From Anodontia alba (Eukaryota; Mollusca; Bivalvia; Lucinida; Lucinidae): a DNA stretch of 64,000 bases. Every line of letters begins with the position of its first letter. Within the stretch, counting starts at the first letter, position 1. Shown piece by piece: positions 33,395-44,550 of the stretch. The stretch lies in assembly GCA_964016985.1 (NCBI GenBank), contig OZ024825.1:226501-290500 (forward strand). Direction: 5' to 3'. A program made the translations under genes and the position numbers. The notes under the pieces were generated by a model, which had not been told where the DNA came from, did not search any database, and was given only the letters and a program-made list of their open reading frames with translations.

Positions 33395-33695
33395 TTATTT
33401 CTCCACAAAAATACGTATACCGTGAGGCACTTCTAATGCATAAAAAATCTCTCCTAATACCCCTTTTATCCATACGCGATGCGCTCATTACGCACCTTAC
33501 GTATGTGCGTAAGAAAAAAATATTTGCAACAGAGAAAGATCACCTAACATGAAGTATGTTGTTCTCCTATATTACAAGGGCGGCTGCTCTTAAAGGAAAG
33601 AATGTGATCTCTTTCAAGGGAAGCAATCCTGTCCAAATTGTTTTGCCCCTTCTGAAAAGAGGCCTTCTCTACAGAGAAAGAGTTTGCTCTATCAC
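33395..33695. repeat. Decayed D and K elements
   Basis: TTATTTCTCCACAAAAATAC with GAGGCACTTCTAATGC (33395-33445) is a half D element. CTCTTAAAGGAAAGAATGTG with TCCTGTCC (33585-33695) is a K relic. Confidence 0.45.
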
Positions 33696-34164
33696 AAAAC
33701 AAAATAAATAAATAAATAAATATTAAATAAATCATTATAAGTGACTGTAGCATTGTATTCGGTACTATTAATTTATTACCTGCAATCTGTACTCAGATAT
33801 GTAAAAGATGGAAACTACAGCGCAAAGCAACGACTTTGGGGATCATCATGTAAGACTATTCGCACGATCATTAATGAACAATGTATTGAATAATGCATTG
33901 TTGGACAGAAATACTAATTACAGAAGACCAAAAATAAATTCATTGATTCCTGTCACGAGTGTATCAGCCATCAATTCCACCAATACAAAATTAACTGATC
34001 TAACTGGTTTCCTTAATTACTGTCCAATGTTAGAAAATATATATCTATGAAATGTATATACTTGGAACTGAAGCAAATAAAATACAGCTTGAACTTAAAA
34101 TTAAATCGCAAAACATTGATAATGGGCTCGTTATAAAAAGCAGAAGAGTTGTTAAAGAGGAGTA
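33696..34164. other. Stretch with an unrecognised 80-residue frame
   Basis: The plus-strand frame at 33808-34050 has mixed composition (it includes NDFGDHHVRLFARSLMNN). It has no recognised family, no neighbouring exon and no evident splice signals. A single isolated exon cannot be excluded. Confidence 0.2.
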
Positions 34165-34290
34165 TTTTAGTGATATTTCTTGGGATATTTTTTCTTATTA
34201 TTCCATATAGCTATATTGTGGGTACTAGTTATAAGCGCCTCGCAGAAGCATCCCACAAAATATATTTTCTTTTGGAGAAATTGAGAAAAT
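34165..34290. repeat. Family D foldback element
   Basis: TATATTGTGGGTACTAGTTA and AAGCATCCCACAAAATATAT form arms around AGCGCCTCGCAG. TTTGGAGAAATTGAGAAAAT is the D edge. Confidence 0.5.
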
Positions 34291-34536
34291 TGTTCCTGAA
34301 TTATAATCAAATTTTCCTCCTTAACCAGTCCTCTATATAAACCCAAACGTATCGCGTATTGATTAAAATTCCAGTTACGATGCTCTAAAATAAATTATTG
34401 ACTCCCACCATAAAACCCCAGAGCACCAATTCCACCTACACTGTTTTCATTCCTACACAGTTAGACTATTATTTAAGTTAGAATTGTATCATCGAATACC
34501 ATAATTGCCCTAAATAATTTGACAAACAGGCATGAG

Positions 34537-34600
34537 CAAACAATGTAGACCCTGATCAGACGCCGAAAATCGCGGCGTCTGATCAGGGTCTACATGTTTG
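34537..34600. repeat. Family B foldback element, near-perfect hairpin
   Basis: ATGTAGACCCTGATCAGACG plus CCG pairs exactly with CGG plus CGTCTGATCAGGGTCTACAT around AAAATCG. CAAAC and GTTTG extend the stem after one bulge. It is the best preserved B copy in the window. Confidence 0.8.
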
Positions 34601-34706
34601 CCTGTCATTCAGCATCTTTAGACACATGAGCAGGTGGTCACGTTGAATTGTTCAAGTTTTAGAACAAGTATAATAAGTCGTTACGGTGTCCAAATATTTC
34701 CGGTTA

Positions 34707-34990
34707 ATATGATACTAACGGAGTAATATATCACTGAGACGACACGCAACACAATAAGACTTGAGATCATATGATACTAACGAAGTAATATCACTGAGAC
34801 GACACGCAACACAATAAGACTTGAGGTCATGTACCTTCGCATATGTGTGCTCAGCAAAGACTTCACTGTCCGCATTAAGAACCTTTGGTCTCTTGGCTAT
34901 GCAGAGCGGTCGGCGAAGACTTTGATCAGACTGTGGTGACGCGTGGGTTAATCTAAGTCTTCACTGGACGCACGTATCCATAGCTACTTT
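34707..34990. repeat. 60-bp tandem duplication followed by family A pieces
   Basis: ATCACTGAGACGACACGCAA and ACACAATAAGACTTGAG occur twice, about 60 bases apart. After 34850, TGTGTGCTCAGCAAAGACTT and TTTGATCAGACTGTGGTGAC are family A remnants. The following 35000-35313 holds nothing recognised. Confidence 0.6.
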
Positions 34991-35313
34991 TTCTCACGCT
35001 GTTTCTCAAATGCATTATATGAATAACGACAGCCGAGTTAAACTGAATATTTATGCAGTATATAAGATATAGAACCCTGTCCAACAATTTCACTGTTCAG
35101 ATTAGTAATATATGCGTGTGCTAACATCCTGTCAAACCCAATACGATCTGCAATTAACATCTTTAAATGTTGCCCTTGGAAACAAAGAACATATAAAAGA
35201 ATGAAACTTGGAGTTTCACTAACATTGATACTCTCTGTATGGCAGTACTGTAGTTTGCAGGGCTGTATTATCTTTCATTGTAAGTTATTATGTATAGTTC
35301 CTTATTTATTATG

Positions 35314-35540
35314 CTTCTCTCTACAACTTCTCTCCACAACTTCTCTCCACAACTTCTCTCTACAACTTCTCTCCACAACTTCTCTCCACAACTTCTCTCT
35401 ACAACTTCTCTCTACAACTTCTCTCCACAACTTCTCTCTACAACTTCTCTCCACAACTTCTCTCCACAACTTCTCTCCACAACTTCTCTCTACAACTTCT
35501 CTCCACAACTTCTCTCCACAACTTCTCTCCACAACTTCGA
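35314..35540. repeat. 13-bp minisatellite, about 17 units
   Basis: CTTCTCTCCACAA and CTTCTCTCTACAA alternate irregularly at strict 13-base spacing. Thirteen is not a multiple of three, so all frames stay open as a 13-residue repeat. The frames at 35201-35716 and 35302-35589 are products of this and not genes. Confidence 0.95.
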
Positions 35541-36080
35541 AACATGATGTGGAGGTATATGCTTCTGCTATGGTTGTCCGTTCATCCATTTACCTTGCGT
35601 ACAATGTATCCCAAAAATATCTGAGCTTGAACTTCGATATTTTCGCGAACTTATTGGGGCCTCTGGTTCACAATCATACTAGTTTTATGGAATTTATATC
35701 CCTTAAAAATGCATAGTGCTTTTACAAACAGACAATTCTAATTTTGAAGCAAGTAATATTATTGCCATTTTCTATTTATTCATAGGAAACTACTAATTCT
35801 ATATGAGAACACTGCCAAGAAATGCTGGTATAATTGGTAAAGATACATCACGCGTTTGTCAGTTCTGAAGATGTCTAGTTTATCAATCATGTGTTTATGG
35901 AAGGCATGTCGTATTCAGAATTTACTATTAAAATTACAGTTATCATTAATGCAAAACAATATATTTGGAAAGTAGAATTGCAAAAGCGGTCATTTAACAA
36001 CATGTATATATATTATAAATTCAAGGAGCATTGATACACTTTCAGAGGAGATATTACTATCAAATTTACTTTGATCCCCT
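35541..36080. other. Stretch with no recognised feature
   Basis: No repeat or coding signal was seen beyond the frame that exits the 13-bp array. Confidence 0.3.
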
Positions 36081-36084
36081 TCTA

Positions 36085-36720
36085 TTCTGAAAAGGGTCTA
36101 CTCTAACAGGAAATATTTTCTCCCCGTGAGTGAAAATTCATTCCTACTAGAAAACGCCCCTTTTCCGAAGGCGACTGGTGTACTGTAAAGATAACAGGAA
36201 GTCACAAAAGTTGTCTCCCTCAAATGTCCATTCACCTTAAGAAATCAGCAAGTAAATATAAGTAGTAAAGGAAATCTATACTCACTTACTGTTAAACGTT
36301 TACAATAAATAACCTCAGTGATTTCTTCGATCTTGGAAAATGAATGAAATCTTATACATGTATCACTGTGTATATAAAGAGGTGCTTAACAGTACTATGC
36401 ATTCCATGTAAAATAATAATAAAAATAAAGACAGTGCAGAACGTGATCAGATGCCGAGTTCTGTGGCTCCTTACGTGGGGCTACGCTGTACTGTTTGCGA
36501 ATGCTTAATGCTGAATTTTATGTAATATATGCGAATGCCCACTTTATTACATCCGGAATTAATGGGTTAAGGGGACTTTTAATGGATTTCCCATCCTTTT
36601 CAATAAGGCGGACACCTTTTGTGGCTCACTGTTTTCATTACTGCAAATCAAGACCCTTCTGAAAAGACAATTTCAATGAAATGTAAAGTCTTACATCCTG
36701 TGAAAATAAAATAAAATAGA
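36085..36720. repeat. K, B, K and C repeat pieces in series
   Basis: K at about 36085-36265 (GGGTCTACTCTAACAGGAAA, with an AACGCCCCTTTTCCGAAGGC edge); B at about 36430-36500 (GATCAGATGCCGAGTTCTGT); K left end at 36555-36640 (TTAAGGGGACTTTTAATGGA and AATAAGGCGGACACCTTTTG); C at 36655-36715 (CAATGAAATGTAAAGTCTTA). Confidence 0.5.
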
Positions 36721-37034
36721 TAAATAATTAAACAAATAAATAAATAAATGAATGTTGTCCTCTTTATATAGTCAACAGGTTTAAATTTAAACTTTCAACA
36801 TCGAAACTTCTCTAGTGTTCTAGCGAAGGATTTTGCTTCGCCTATTTTTATTGAACGGTTTAATAAATAACAACTTGAAAGTTTTTAAAAACTATTCCGA
36901 AGTTTTAAATACATCCGAGTAACGAAATGCTTCATTTATTCAAGCTTCAGGCACCGCCTCCCCCAATTTCACCTCTTTAAATGGTAAAGAGGGGCAACAA
37001 CGGTCGTCAGAAGTTAACTGGATACGGTGTATGC

Positions 37035-37036
<2 letters not shown>

Positions 37037-37105
<69 letters not shown>
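37037..37105. repeat. (CA)n microsatellite
   Basis: About 34 uninterrupted CA dinucleotides. Confidence 0.95.
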
Positions 37106-37107
<2 letters not shown>

Positions 37108-37264
37108 TAATTTGAGATTGTTTTGAAAACTAGGACAATTTTCATGTCTGTCAGTCAACGTGTTAAATTACAAAAGTGCCACTGTCGATATCGTGTTCAG
37201 AAATTGCACTTGTAGTGGAGTAAATAAAGACACAAACAAATACGTGGATTACCGTAATTACTGG

Positions 37265-37345
37265 GACAGACAGGCATGCGCACACAGTGTAGACCCAGAT
37301 CAGACTCCACAGAACGCGGCAGCGTTCAGGATCCACGATGATTGC
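37265..37345. repeat. Family B piece
   Basis: GACAGGCATGCGCACACAGT followed by GTAGACCCAGATCAGACTCC is a B left arm. The right arm is lost. Confidence 0.5.
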
Positions 37346-37399
37346 ACTCAGTCCAAGAATTTAGACACATAAACAGATAGTAAAATAGTATCTATAGAA

Positions 37400-37940
37400 G
37401 ATGTCCAGGAAGAGCCACAATCACAGAACATAGCCTACCAATGACATCAAGAGGAAGAGCCACAATCACAGAACATAGCCGACCAATGACACCAAGACGA
37501 AGAGCCACAATCATAGAATATAGCCGACCAATGACACCAAGAGGAAGAGCCACAATCACAGAACATAGCCGACCAATGACACCTAGAGGAAGAGCCACAA
37601 TCACAGAACATAGCCTACCAATGACACCAAGAGGAAGAGCCACAATCATAGAACATAGCCTACCAATGCCACCAAGAGGAAAAGCCACAATCATAGAACA
37701 TAGCCTACTAATGACAACAAGAGGAAGAGCCACAATCATAGAACATAGCCTACCAATGACACCAAGAGGAAGAGCCACAATCATAGAACATAGCCTACCA
37801 ATGACACCAAGAGGAAAAGCCACAATCATAGAACATAGCCTACCAATGAAAACAAGAGGAAGAGCCACAATCACAGAACATAGCCTACCAATGACAACAA
37901 GAGGAAGAGCCACAATCATAGACAGCCTACCCGAGGAAGA
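37400..37940. repeat. 45-bp minisatellite, 12 units, related to the F element end
   Basis: The unit ATGACACCAAGAGGAAGAGC plus CACAATCATAGAACATAGCC plus TACCA repeats at exactly 45 bases (15 codons). It is open on both strands: 167 residues plus, and 191 residues minus (37392-37967), the longest frame in the window. Both readings are 15-residue repeats. The unit aligns with the last 48 bases of family F read on its minus strand (GAGTGCCACAATCACAAACC ... CCCCAAGAGGAAG), and the array begins ATGTCCAGGAAGAGCCACAA, like the F edge GTCCAGAGAGTGCCACAA. Confidence 0.9.
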
Positions 37941-38144
37941 GTAAACAAGCCATGACAGATAGTACATAAGCCAAAAACAAAGATATGCAAAACAACCAGC
38001 TAACGGATCTGTTCACATTTTAGTACAAGTATGGTAAGAAGTCAATTTGTCCCAATATTTCATATTAATGCGGTATGTTATAAAATATTATATACAATTT
38101 TTAAACAAAACAAATAAGATGATCAATGAAAGAAAATGGTCCAT

Positions 38145-38390
38145 AAGCCATATGCGAACAGCAAAGACCCAGATAATCGCGCAGTCTAATCAGGGTGCTT
38201 ACAGAATCATTGCCTATGTAAACGGTATACTTCTAAGTCATAGATAAACCAATGTTTTAAACCACCCTTACCACTTTAAATATATATTTTTAACATTTCT
38301 TCATTACCAAACAACAGCATATGTTGTGGGTACCGCGCTGCTTATGAGTACCCTAAACATTTTTTCTGAAGAAATAAGAAATTTCTAGGT
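38145..38390. repeat. Family A piece and family D element
   Basis: CGCGCAGTCTAATCAGGGTG at about 38178 is family A. ATATGTTGTGGGTACCGCGC and CTTATGAGTACCCTAAACAT at 38300-38385 form a D hairpin. Confidence 0.5.
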
Positions 38391-39154
38391 TTAAACAATA
38401 CTCATTCAAATATACGTACAACATATATAAATATTAAAGACAAAGTGAGGGTTTGATTGAAAGCAAAGCTTGCTTATATCTTGATACCAATTTTACTAGA
38501 GCTATGTACATTTAAGCCATGACATTTGCAGCATAAAATAAGGGAAATGAGGATGAATTTATTAGTAAGCAAATTTAGATAATTTTTGCAATAAAAAAGG
38601 TTACTGGAAGTAACAAACACATTAAAAGCTGGTTAAAAAAAAAACAAAACTTCGAGATACTTAAAGTCGGCGCAATTATGTAGAGCCCTATATACCTCTG
38701 TTTTTACTATATATAATGGAGAAAGATTGAGTATTAACATTACATGAACTTGTTAACATAATGAATATATTAATGGATAGAATATGGCATATAGAAGACG
38801 CTGGTAAGACTGCACTGGCTGCACAGACTGACACTAGTCTTCGCTAGGGCACATTTCGTAAGATACATTTATTACGTTAACATTCCTATGTAATGTAGAC
38901 CCCTCCCTGTTCCCTCATAATATATAGTAAAACCAGGGTTATGCAAATGTATACATAAATAATAAAAATAGAGCGACTTTTTTTAAAATAATATCTCTAT
39001 TTGTCAATTTGTTTTATTATTTCTATCAATGTTTCATACAACATAAATATATTTCAATGCACTTAAACAAAATTTCCTTCTTTTCTCCATATTATATAGT
39101 AGAAATGACATGGCTTACATAAGAGTAATAGTACAAATAAATATATTATTTTTA
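38391..39154. other. Stretch with no recognised gene
   Basis: AT-rich. A decayed family A word (AGACTGCACTGGCTGCACAG) lies near 38807. Confidence 0.35.
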
Positions 39155-39260
39155 TTTCTGCAGGAAAACATATGTTGATGGTATTCATTAGAAGCGCCTC
39201 TTAGAAGTGCTTCTAATGAGAACCCACAATATATGTTTTCATTGAGAAATAAGAAAAAAG
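39155..39260. repeat. Family D foldback element
   Basis: CAGGAAAACATATGTTGATG and ACAATATATGTTTTCATTGA form outer arms. CATTAGAAGCGCCTCTTAGA and AAGTGCTTCTAATGAGAACC form the inner hairpin. Confidence 0.7.
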
Positions 39261-39679
39261 ATCAATGAATTAAGATTAAAAAGTACGCCTTATCTAGAGT
39301 AATCTATTTCACATGGCTACATTAATCAACGTAATATTTCTAGCTTTGATGTTCATTAATGTTCATATCAACTAACCTCCTTATTTTTACCCATCTTTGA
39401 CTTGGAATTATTCTCTATCCTCACACTGAAATCAACAGGCATCAGTCATTACTACGTGTAATCTCCTTCAAAGGCTGTAATTCCAATCCACTACTGAACT
39501 AATCTGGCAGACTTTAATATTCAACAGACACCGAGAGAACTGAAAGAAACCAGTGCTAGGACACACGGCTATTGGAATATTGGAAGAACCATCATTCGCT
39601 TTACATATTGGAACAGGTTGCAGTTTCATAAAACAAAACGTGTCACAGAAAACAGGACTAGACAAATGCATAGCTAAAA
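39261..39679. other. Stretch with an unrecognised 67-residue minus frame
   Basis: The frame at 39468-39671 (it includes KLQPVPICKANDGSSNIPIA) has protein-like composition. It weakly recalls retroelement protease segments, but no DTG/DSG active-site word is present. The call stays open. Confidence 0.2.
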
Positions 39680-40640
39680 AGGTTGGCGTTGTTTCTGTAA
39701 CGTTAACATGCTAGCGAAATAAAGTGCAACCGCCTTACAACAACCCATTTTTGGGACGGCATCAATCAAGCTGTCGTAGAGAGGTGGCTGATTTAGAGAG
39801 GTTAAATGTATATGCAGTCAAAATACATTTTGGGAAATCAGAAGAATGGGTCTTTATGCAAAGGTCCTGTTGTTGAGAGGTTAAACATATATTCTTGCAT
39901 AACATCCTATGAACATAGCCGTTTGAAGCTATTCTTGAATGGATCAGAAGCCGTGTTCAAACAACAAAACTCATGTTCAAAACATGAAATTCACGTGCTG
40001 TTTGAACATGGATTTTTGAACTTTTGATATCACAAATATGGGCCTTACTTTGTTTACGTTCAGCTGAGTGATGTTATCGCCCTGAACGTAGCATTTTAGA
40101 ATTTTATTATGACGTCAGAGGGTCATTGCGCAACTGACGTCATTGTAAACAACATTCTGAACTAGCCACAATGTTGGTTTACCGTCGCATTTGAAGAGTT
40201 TATATGGAGTTTATATTGGAGCTTTGGGGTGTTTTCTTCATAATTTGCCGTTGGACTCGTAAGTTATGCAAGAACAACGATCATGCATGTTTATTTCATT
40301 GCAATAACATTTGCCGGGTCCCTCGGAAGATATTTGAACACTCGGACTAGCGGCCTCGTGTTCAAACAGCTTCCCCGGAACCGGGCAAATGTTAGTGCAT
40401 GAAAAACCATCGGTGATCCTTATACTAAAAATGAAATTCAGAAAAAGTAGGTGTTACACGGAGGTGGCTTTTGTTGAGAAATGAACACTGTATGTTGTTT
40501 TCATAAAATGGCTAGTTCGTGGCTATGAAGTTGGCGGATGTTTCTGTAACGTTAAATAACGTAAACTTCATCACAACCACCCTATCTTGGGTGACAAACT
40601 AACCGTTGTAGGGAGGTGGCTGATGCAGAGAGGTCAATAT
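39680..40640 (+). repeat. G-family direct repeats around a palindromic insert
   Basis: GTTTCTGTAACGTTAACATG ... GGTGGCTGATTTAGAGAGGT (39690-39805) matches GTTTCTGTAACGTTAAATAA ... GGTGGCTGATGCAGAGAGGT (40540-40645). Between them lie TGTTCAAAC-type palindromes (39953-40020), two TGACGTCA words facing each other (about 40111 and 40134), and a long imperfect hairpin at 40297-40410 (TAACATTTGCCGGGTCCCTC with its near complement ending CGGGCAAATGTTA). Confidence 0.55.
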
Positions 40641-41340
40641 ATAGAAGAAACTGCTCGGTGGAAAACCAGAAAAAGCGGGTCTTTAACGGAGGTGGCTATT
40701 ATTTGAGAGGTTTGAGATATAGTAAAACTGCGCTTTGGTACAGTAAAGAAAAGTAAGGATTATACATGTACGGACGTTATAATTGTTGAGAGAGTAAACA
40801 AATACAGTAAAACTTTGCTTTGGTAAATCAGAAAAAGTAGGTCTTTAACGGAGGGGGCTATTATTTGAGTGGTTAAATATTTAGAATAACTGCGCTTTGG
40901 TAAATCAGACAAAAAGCGGGTCTTTAACGGAGGTGGCTATTATTTAAGTGGTTAAATATATAGAAAAACTGCGCTTTGGTAAATCAGAAAAAGTGGGTAT
41001 TTCACGAAGGGGGCTATTATTTGAGAAGTTAAATATATAGGAAATCTGCGCTTTGGTAAATCAGAAAAAAATGGGCCTTTAACGGGTTGGGGTGCTATTT
41101 CAGTGGTTAAATGTATAGAAAAACTGCGCTTTGGTAAATCAGAAAAAGTGGGTCTTTCACGGAGGGAGCTATTATTTGAAAGGTTAAATATATAGAAAAA
41201 CTGCACTTTGGTAAATCGAAAAAAGTGGGTCTCTAACGGAGGCGGCTATTATTTGTGGGATTTAATATATAGAAAAACTGCGCTTTGGTAAATCAGAAAA
41301 AGTGGGATTTTAACGGATGGGGCTTATATTTGAGAGATTA
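40641..41340 (+). repeat. 78-bp G-family tandem array
   Basis: CTGCGCTTTGGTAAATCAGA recurs at about 40890, 40969, 41046, 41124, 41201 and 41278, spacing 77-79, with GGGTCTTTAACGGAGGTGGC and GGTTAAATATATAGAAAAAC between. More diverged units lie to the left. It is non-coding in appearance. Confidence 0.85.
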
Positions 41341-41354
41341 CCATTGTATCATTG

Positions 41355-42010
41355 TATGGTAATAAATAGAAAGGAAAGCAATGATCAGGATCGATACAAT
41401 TACCTAACATCTTCCGTTCCCAGACACCAAAGGGAAAGAAGAACTCACTTAATCAAAACACTACAAGCAGAAAGCCCAAAGGACAGGTTCTTTCCAAAAG
41501 AAAAAAAAAGAAAAAAAAAGCCAAACGCCTATCCAAAATAAACATTTCACCAAGACATACATGCAAGCCAATGACAGAACCAAAGCAGAAGCACCGCCTT
41601 GGAACGGTCAGTAAAAATATTACTGGGGGGTGGGGGGGGGGGTTAAAATCGATTTTACGTGGCCGCAACCCTCGCCCTTGAATCTGCCGTGGTAAACACA
41701 AGACATTTCTTCAGTCCGCGTAGAGGGTTCCTTACTCATCCATGCAACATCTCCGATAACATAAAAATCAAACGAGAATACAGAGATGAAACAACGATGA
41801 GGACTCGACAGCAAGAAATAACTGAAATGCTGAAGCAAAAGAAAACCAGCAGTAGGACTCCGGTGGGACCGACCAGAGCCAGAGCATCAGGCACCAACCG
41901 ACTTATTTAAAAGTCTTTAGGCTGAAGCCGTCATAGAGGCTGACGCCCGACCCGCCGGCGTGCAACCAAAGAGGGAAGCAAAGTTATTAACCGTAATTTG
42001 AGTAACTACC
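41355..42010 (+). repeat. Family H element, copy 1
   Basis: It matches 50283-51010 in the same orientation: AGCAATGATCAGGATCGATA, CAGAAAGCCCAAAGGACAGG, CACCGCCTTGGAACGGTCAG, a G-run, AAATCGATTTTACGTGGCCG, GATGAAACAACGATGAGGAC, ACCCGCCGGCGTGCAACCAA and GAGGGAAGCAAAGTTATTAA. The 83-residue frame at 41659-41910 is not preserved in copy 2, so it is unlikely to be coding. Confidence 0.85.
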
Positions 42011-42254
42011 AGTTTGTTGTATTACATTTATGTTGTACCCAATCTTTACATATCGAAGAATATTTTACGAAATTGAGTGCTAAAATCATTGCAAGCATAT
42101 ATTTTTCTGAATTTATATACTAAAATTGTCTTTGTCATACAAACGGAACAAAATAAGTAAATTGTGGTTATCAACTCTTTCATCCATGAGTTTCTGAAGA
42201 GAATTCTTTCATTCATGAATTTGGGCATGTCCACTGATACAAATAGTAATGCCA

Positions 42255-42435
42255 GTCTAAAATAAAATAAATAAAATAAAAAAAAAAATAAAAAATAAAA
42301 TAAAAAAAAATAAAAAACAAATAAAAAAAAAACAAATAAAAAAAAAAACAAAAAAAAAACAGAATAGCAATCACTGTAGATCCTGATGAGACGGCTACTT
42401 ACGAGCCGTCTCATCTGGATATACACAGTTTACAC
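42255..42435. repeat. A-rich run followed by a B-type hairpin
   Basis: About 100 bases of A with scattered T/C. Then CACTGTAGATCCTGATGAGA and TCTCATCTGGATATACACAG form a hairpin around CGGCTACTTACGAGCCG. The following 42436-42810 has nothing recognised. Confidence 0.65.
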
Positions 42436-42814
42436 AGGTATCTATTTTGGTCTGCCGGACTGAAAGGAGTCCTATGTTTAACAGATGTTTGCAATGCAAA
42501 AAGCTATAAAGGTGTATTTAATTTAATGATCTAATTTAGATTTAAGATAGCTTTTCAAGACAGATTACGCAAATTCACCTAACAACATACAGATTACATT
42601 AAACATATCACATTGATAAATCATACAAACGGATGAGAAAGAAGCTATATCAACAATAGATATTAACAATATATAACTCTGTATGCATGTTTTCACTATA
42701 TGCTGTAGAACAACAATATGGGATGTTTATTTCACAGACTTGTTAACATAGTGAAATATATGTGTTGTGCTATTTCATAGTACATATAAAGGTTTTTTTA
42801 TCAATATTAACATT

Positions 42815-44550
42815 CTCAGTGCATTTACAGAAAGAAAACCTATAGTTTACTATTGGGACGTAATGTTGTTCATACTTCAATATTTACATTATCAGTGCAT
42901 TTACAGAAAGAAAACTTATAGTTTACTATTGGGACGTAATGTTGTACATACTTCAATATTTACATTATCAGTGCATTTACAGAAAGAAAACTATGGTTTA
43001 CTAATGGGAAGTAATGTTGTACATACTTCAATATGTACATTATCAGTGCATTTACAGAAAGAAAACTATGGTTTACTAATGGTACGTAATGTTGTACATA
43101 CTTCAATATGTACATTATCGGTGCATTTACAGAAAGAAAATTATGGTTTACTAATGGGACGTAATGTTGTTCATACTTCAATATGTACATTATCAGTGCA
43201 TTTACAGAAAGAAAACCTATAATTTACTAATGGGACGTAATGTTGTACATACTTCAATATTTACATTATAAGTGCATTTACAGAAAGAAAATCTATAGTT
43301 TACTATTGGGACGTAATGTTGTTCATACTTCAATATGTACATTATCAGTGCATTTACAGAATGAAAACTATGGTTTACTAATGGGACGTAATGTTGTTCA
43401 TACTTCAATATTTACATTATCAGTGCATTTACAGAAAGAAAATCTATAGTTTACTATTGGGACGTAATGTTGTTCATACTTCAATATGTACATTATCAGT
43501 GCATTTACAGAATGAAATCTATGGTTTACTAATGGGACGTAATGTTGTTCATACTTCAAAATTTACATTATCAGTGCATTTACAGAAAGAAAATCTATAG
43601 TTTACTAATGGGACGAATGTTGTTCATACTTTCAATATTTACATTATCAGTGCATTTACAGAAAGAAAACTATGGTTTACTAATGGGACGTAATGTTGTT
43701 CATACTTCAATATGTACATTATCAGTGCATTTACAGAAAGAAAACTATGGTTTACTAATGGGACGTAATGTTGTACATACTTCAATATTTACATTATCAG
43801 TGCATTTACAGAAAGAAAAGTATGGTTTACTTTTGTGACAATAGTGAACAATAGTAATGTTGTTCACACTTCAATATTTCCATTCTCAGTGCATTTACAG
43901 AAAGAAAACTAGTTTACTATTGAGACCCAAAGTCGTTCATACTTCAATATTTACACTCTAATTGCATTTACAGAAAGAAACTATGGTTTACTATTGGGAC
44001 GTAATGTTGTTCATACTTCAATATGTACATTATCAGTGCATTTACAGAATGAAATCTATGGTTTACTAATGGGACGTAATGTTGTTCATACTTCAATATT
44101 TACATTATCAGTGCATTTACAGAAAGAAAATCTGTAGTTTACTAATGGGACGAATGTTGTTCATACTTTCAATATTTACATTATCAGTGCATTTACAGAA
44201 AGAAAACTATGGTTTACTAATGGGACGTAATGTTGTTCATACTTCAATATGTACATTATCAGTGCATTTACAGAAAGAAAACTATGGTTTACTAATGGGA
44301 CGTAATGTTGTACATACTTCAATATTTACATTATCAGTGCATTTACAGAAAGAAAAGTATGGTTTACTTTTGTGACAATAGTGAACAATAGTAATGTTGT
44401 TCACACTTCAATATTTCCATTCTCAGTGCATTTACAGAAAGAAAACTAGTTTACTATTGAGACCCAAAGTCGTTCATACTTCAATATTTACACTCTAATT
44501 GCATTTACAGAAAGAAACTATGGTTTACTATTGGGACGTAATGTTGTTCA
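42815..44550. repeat. 75-bp minisatellite, about 23 units, with a 537-bp higher-order repeat
   Basis: The unit contains GTTTACTAATGGGACGTAAT, GTTGTTCATACTTCAATATT and ACATTATCAGTGCATTTACA plus GAAAGAAAAC. Seventy-five is a multiple of three, so 60-150 residue frames open on both strands with a 25-residue repeat. Variant units (the one-base deletion GGGACGAATG; the odd unit with TGACAATAGTGAACAATAGT; the unit with GAGACCCAAAGTCGTTCATA) recur in the same order 537 bases apart, around 43590-43990 and 44130-44530. Confidence 0.95.

Noticed and set aside
35201..35716. 171-residue frame with LLSTTSLHNFSLQ-type repeats
   Set aside because: Reading of a 13-bp array, which gives the same 13-residue repeat in all three frames.
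37392..37967. Longest open frame in the window (191 residues, minus) and its 167-residue partner on the plus strand
   Set aside because: Both are readings of a 45-bp tandem repeat whose length is a multiple of three. Being open on both strands at once follows from the array and is not evidence of coding.
39468..39671. 67-residue frame faintly like a retroelement protease segment
   Set aside because: No DTG/DSG active-site word or flanking gag/RT sequence is present. The resemblance is too weak to call.
42767..44375. Series of 60-150 residue frames with a 25-residue repeat
   Set aside because: Products of the 75-bp minisatellite. Frames open on both strands and shift with one-base indels in variant units.
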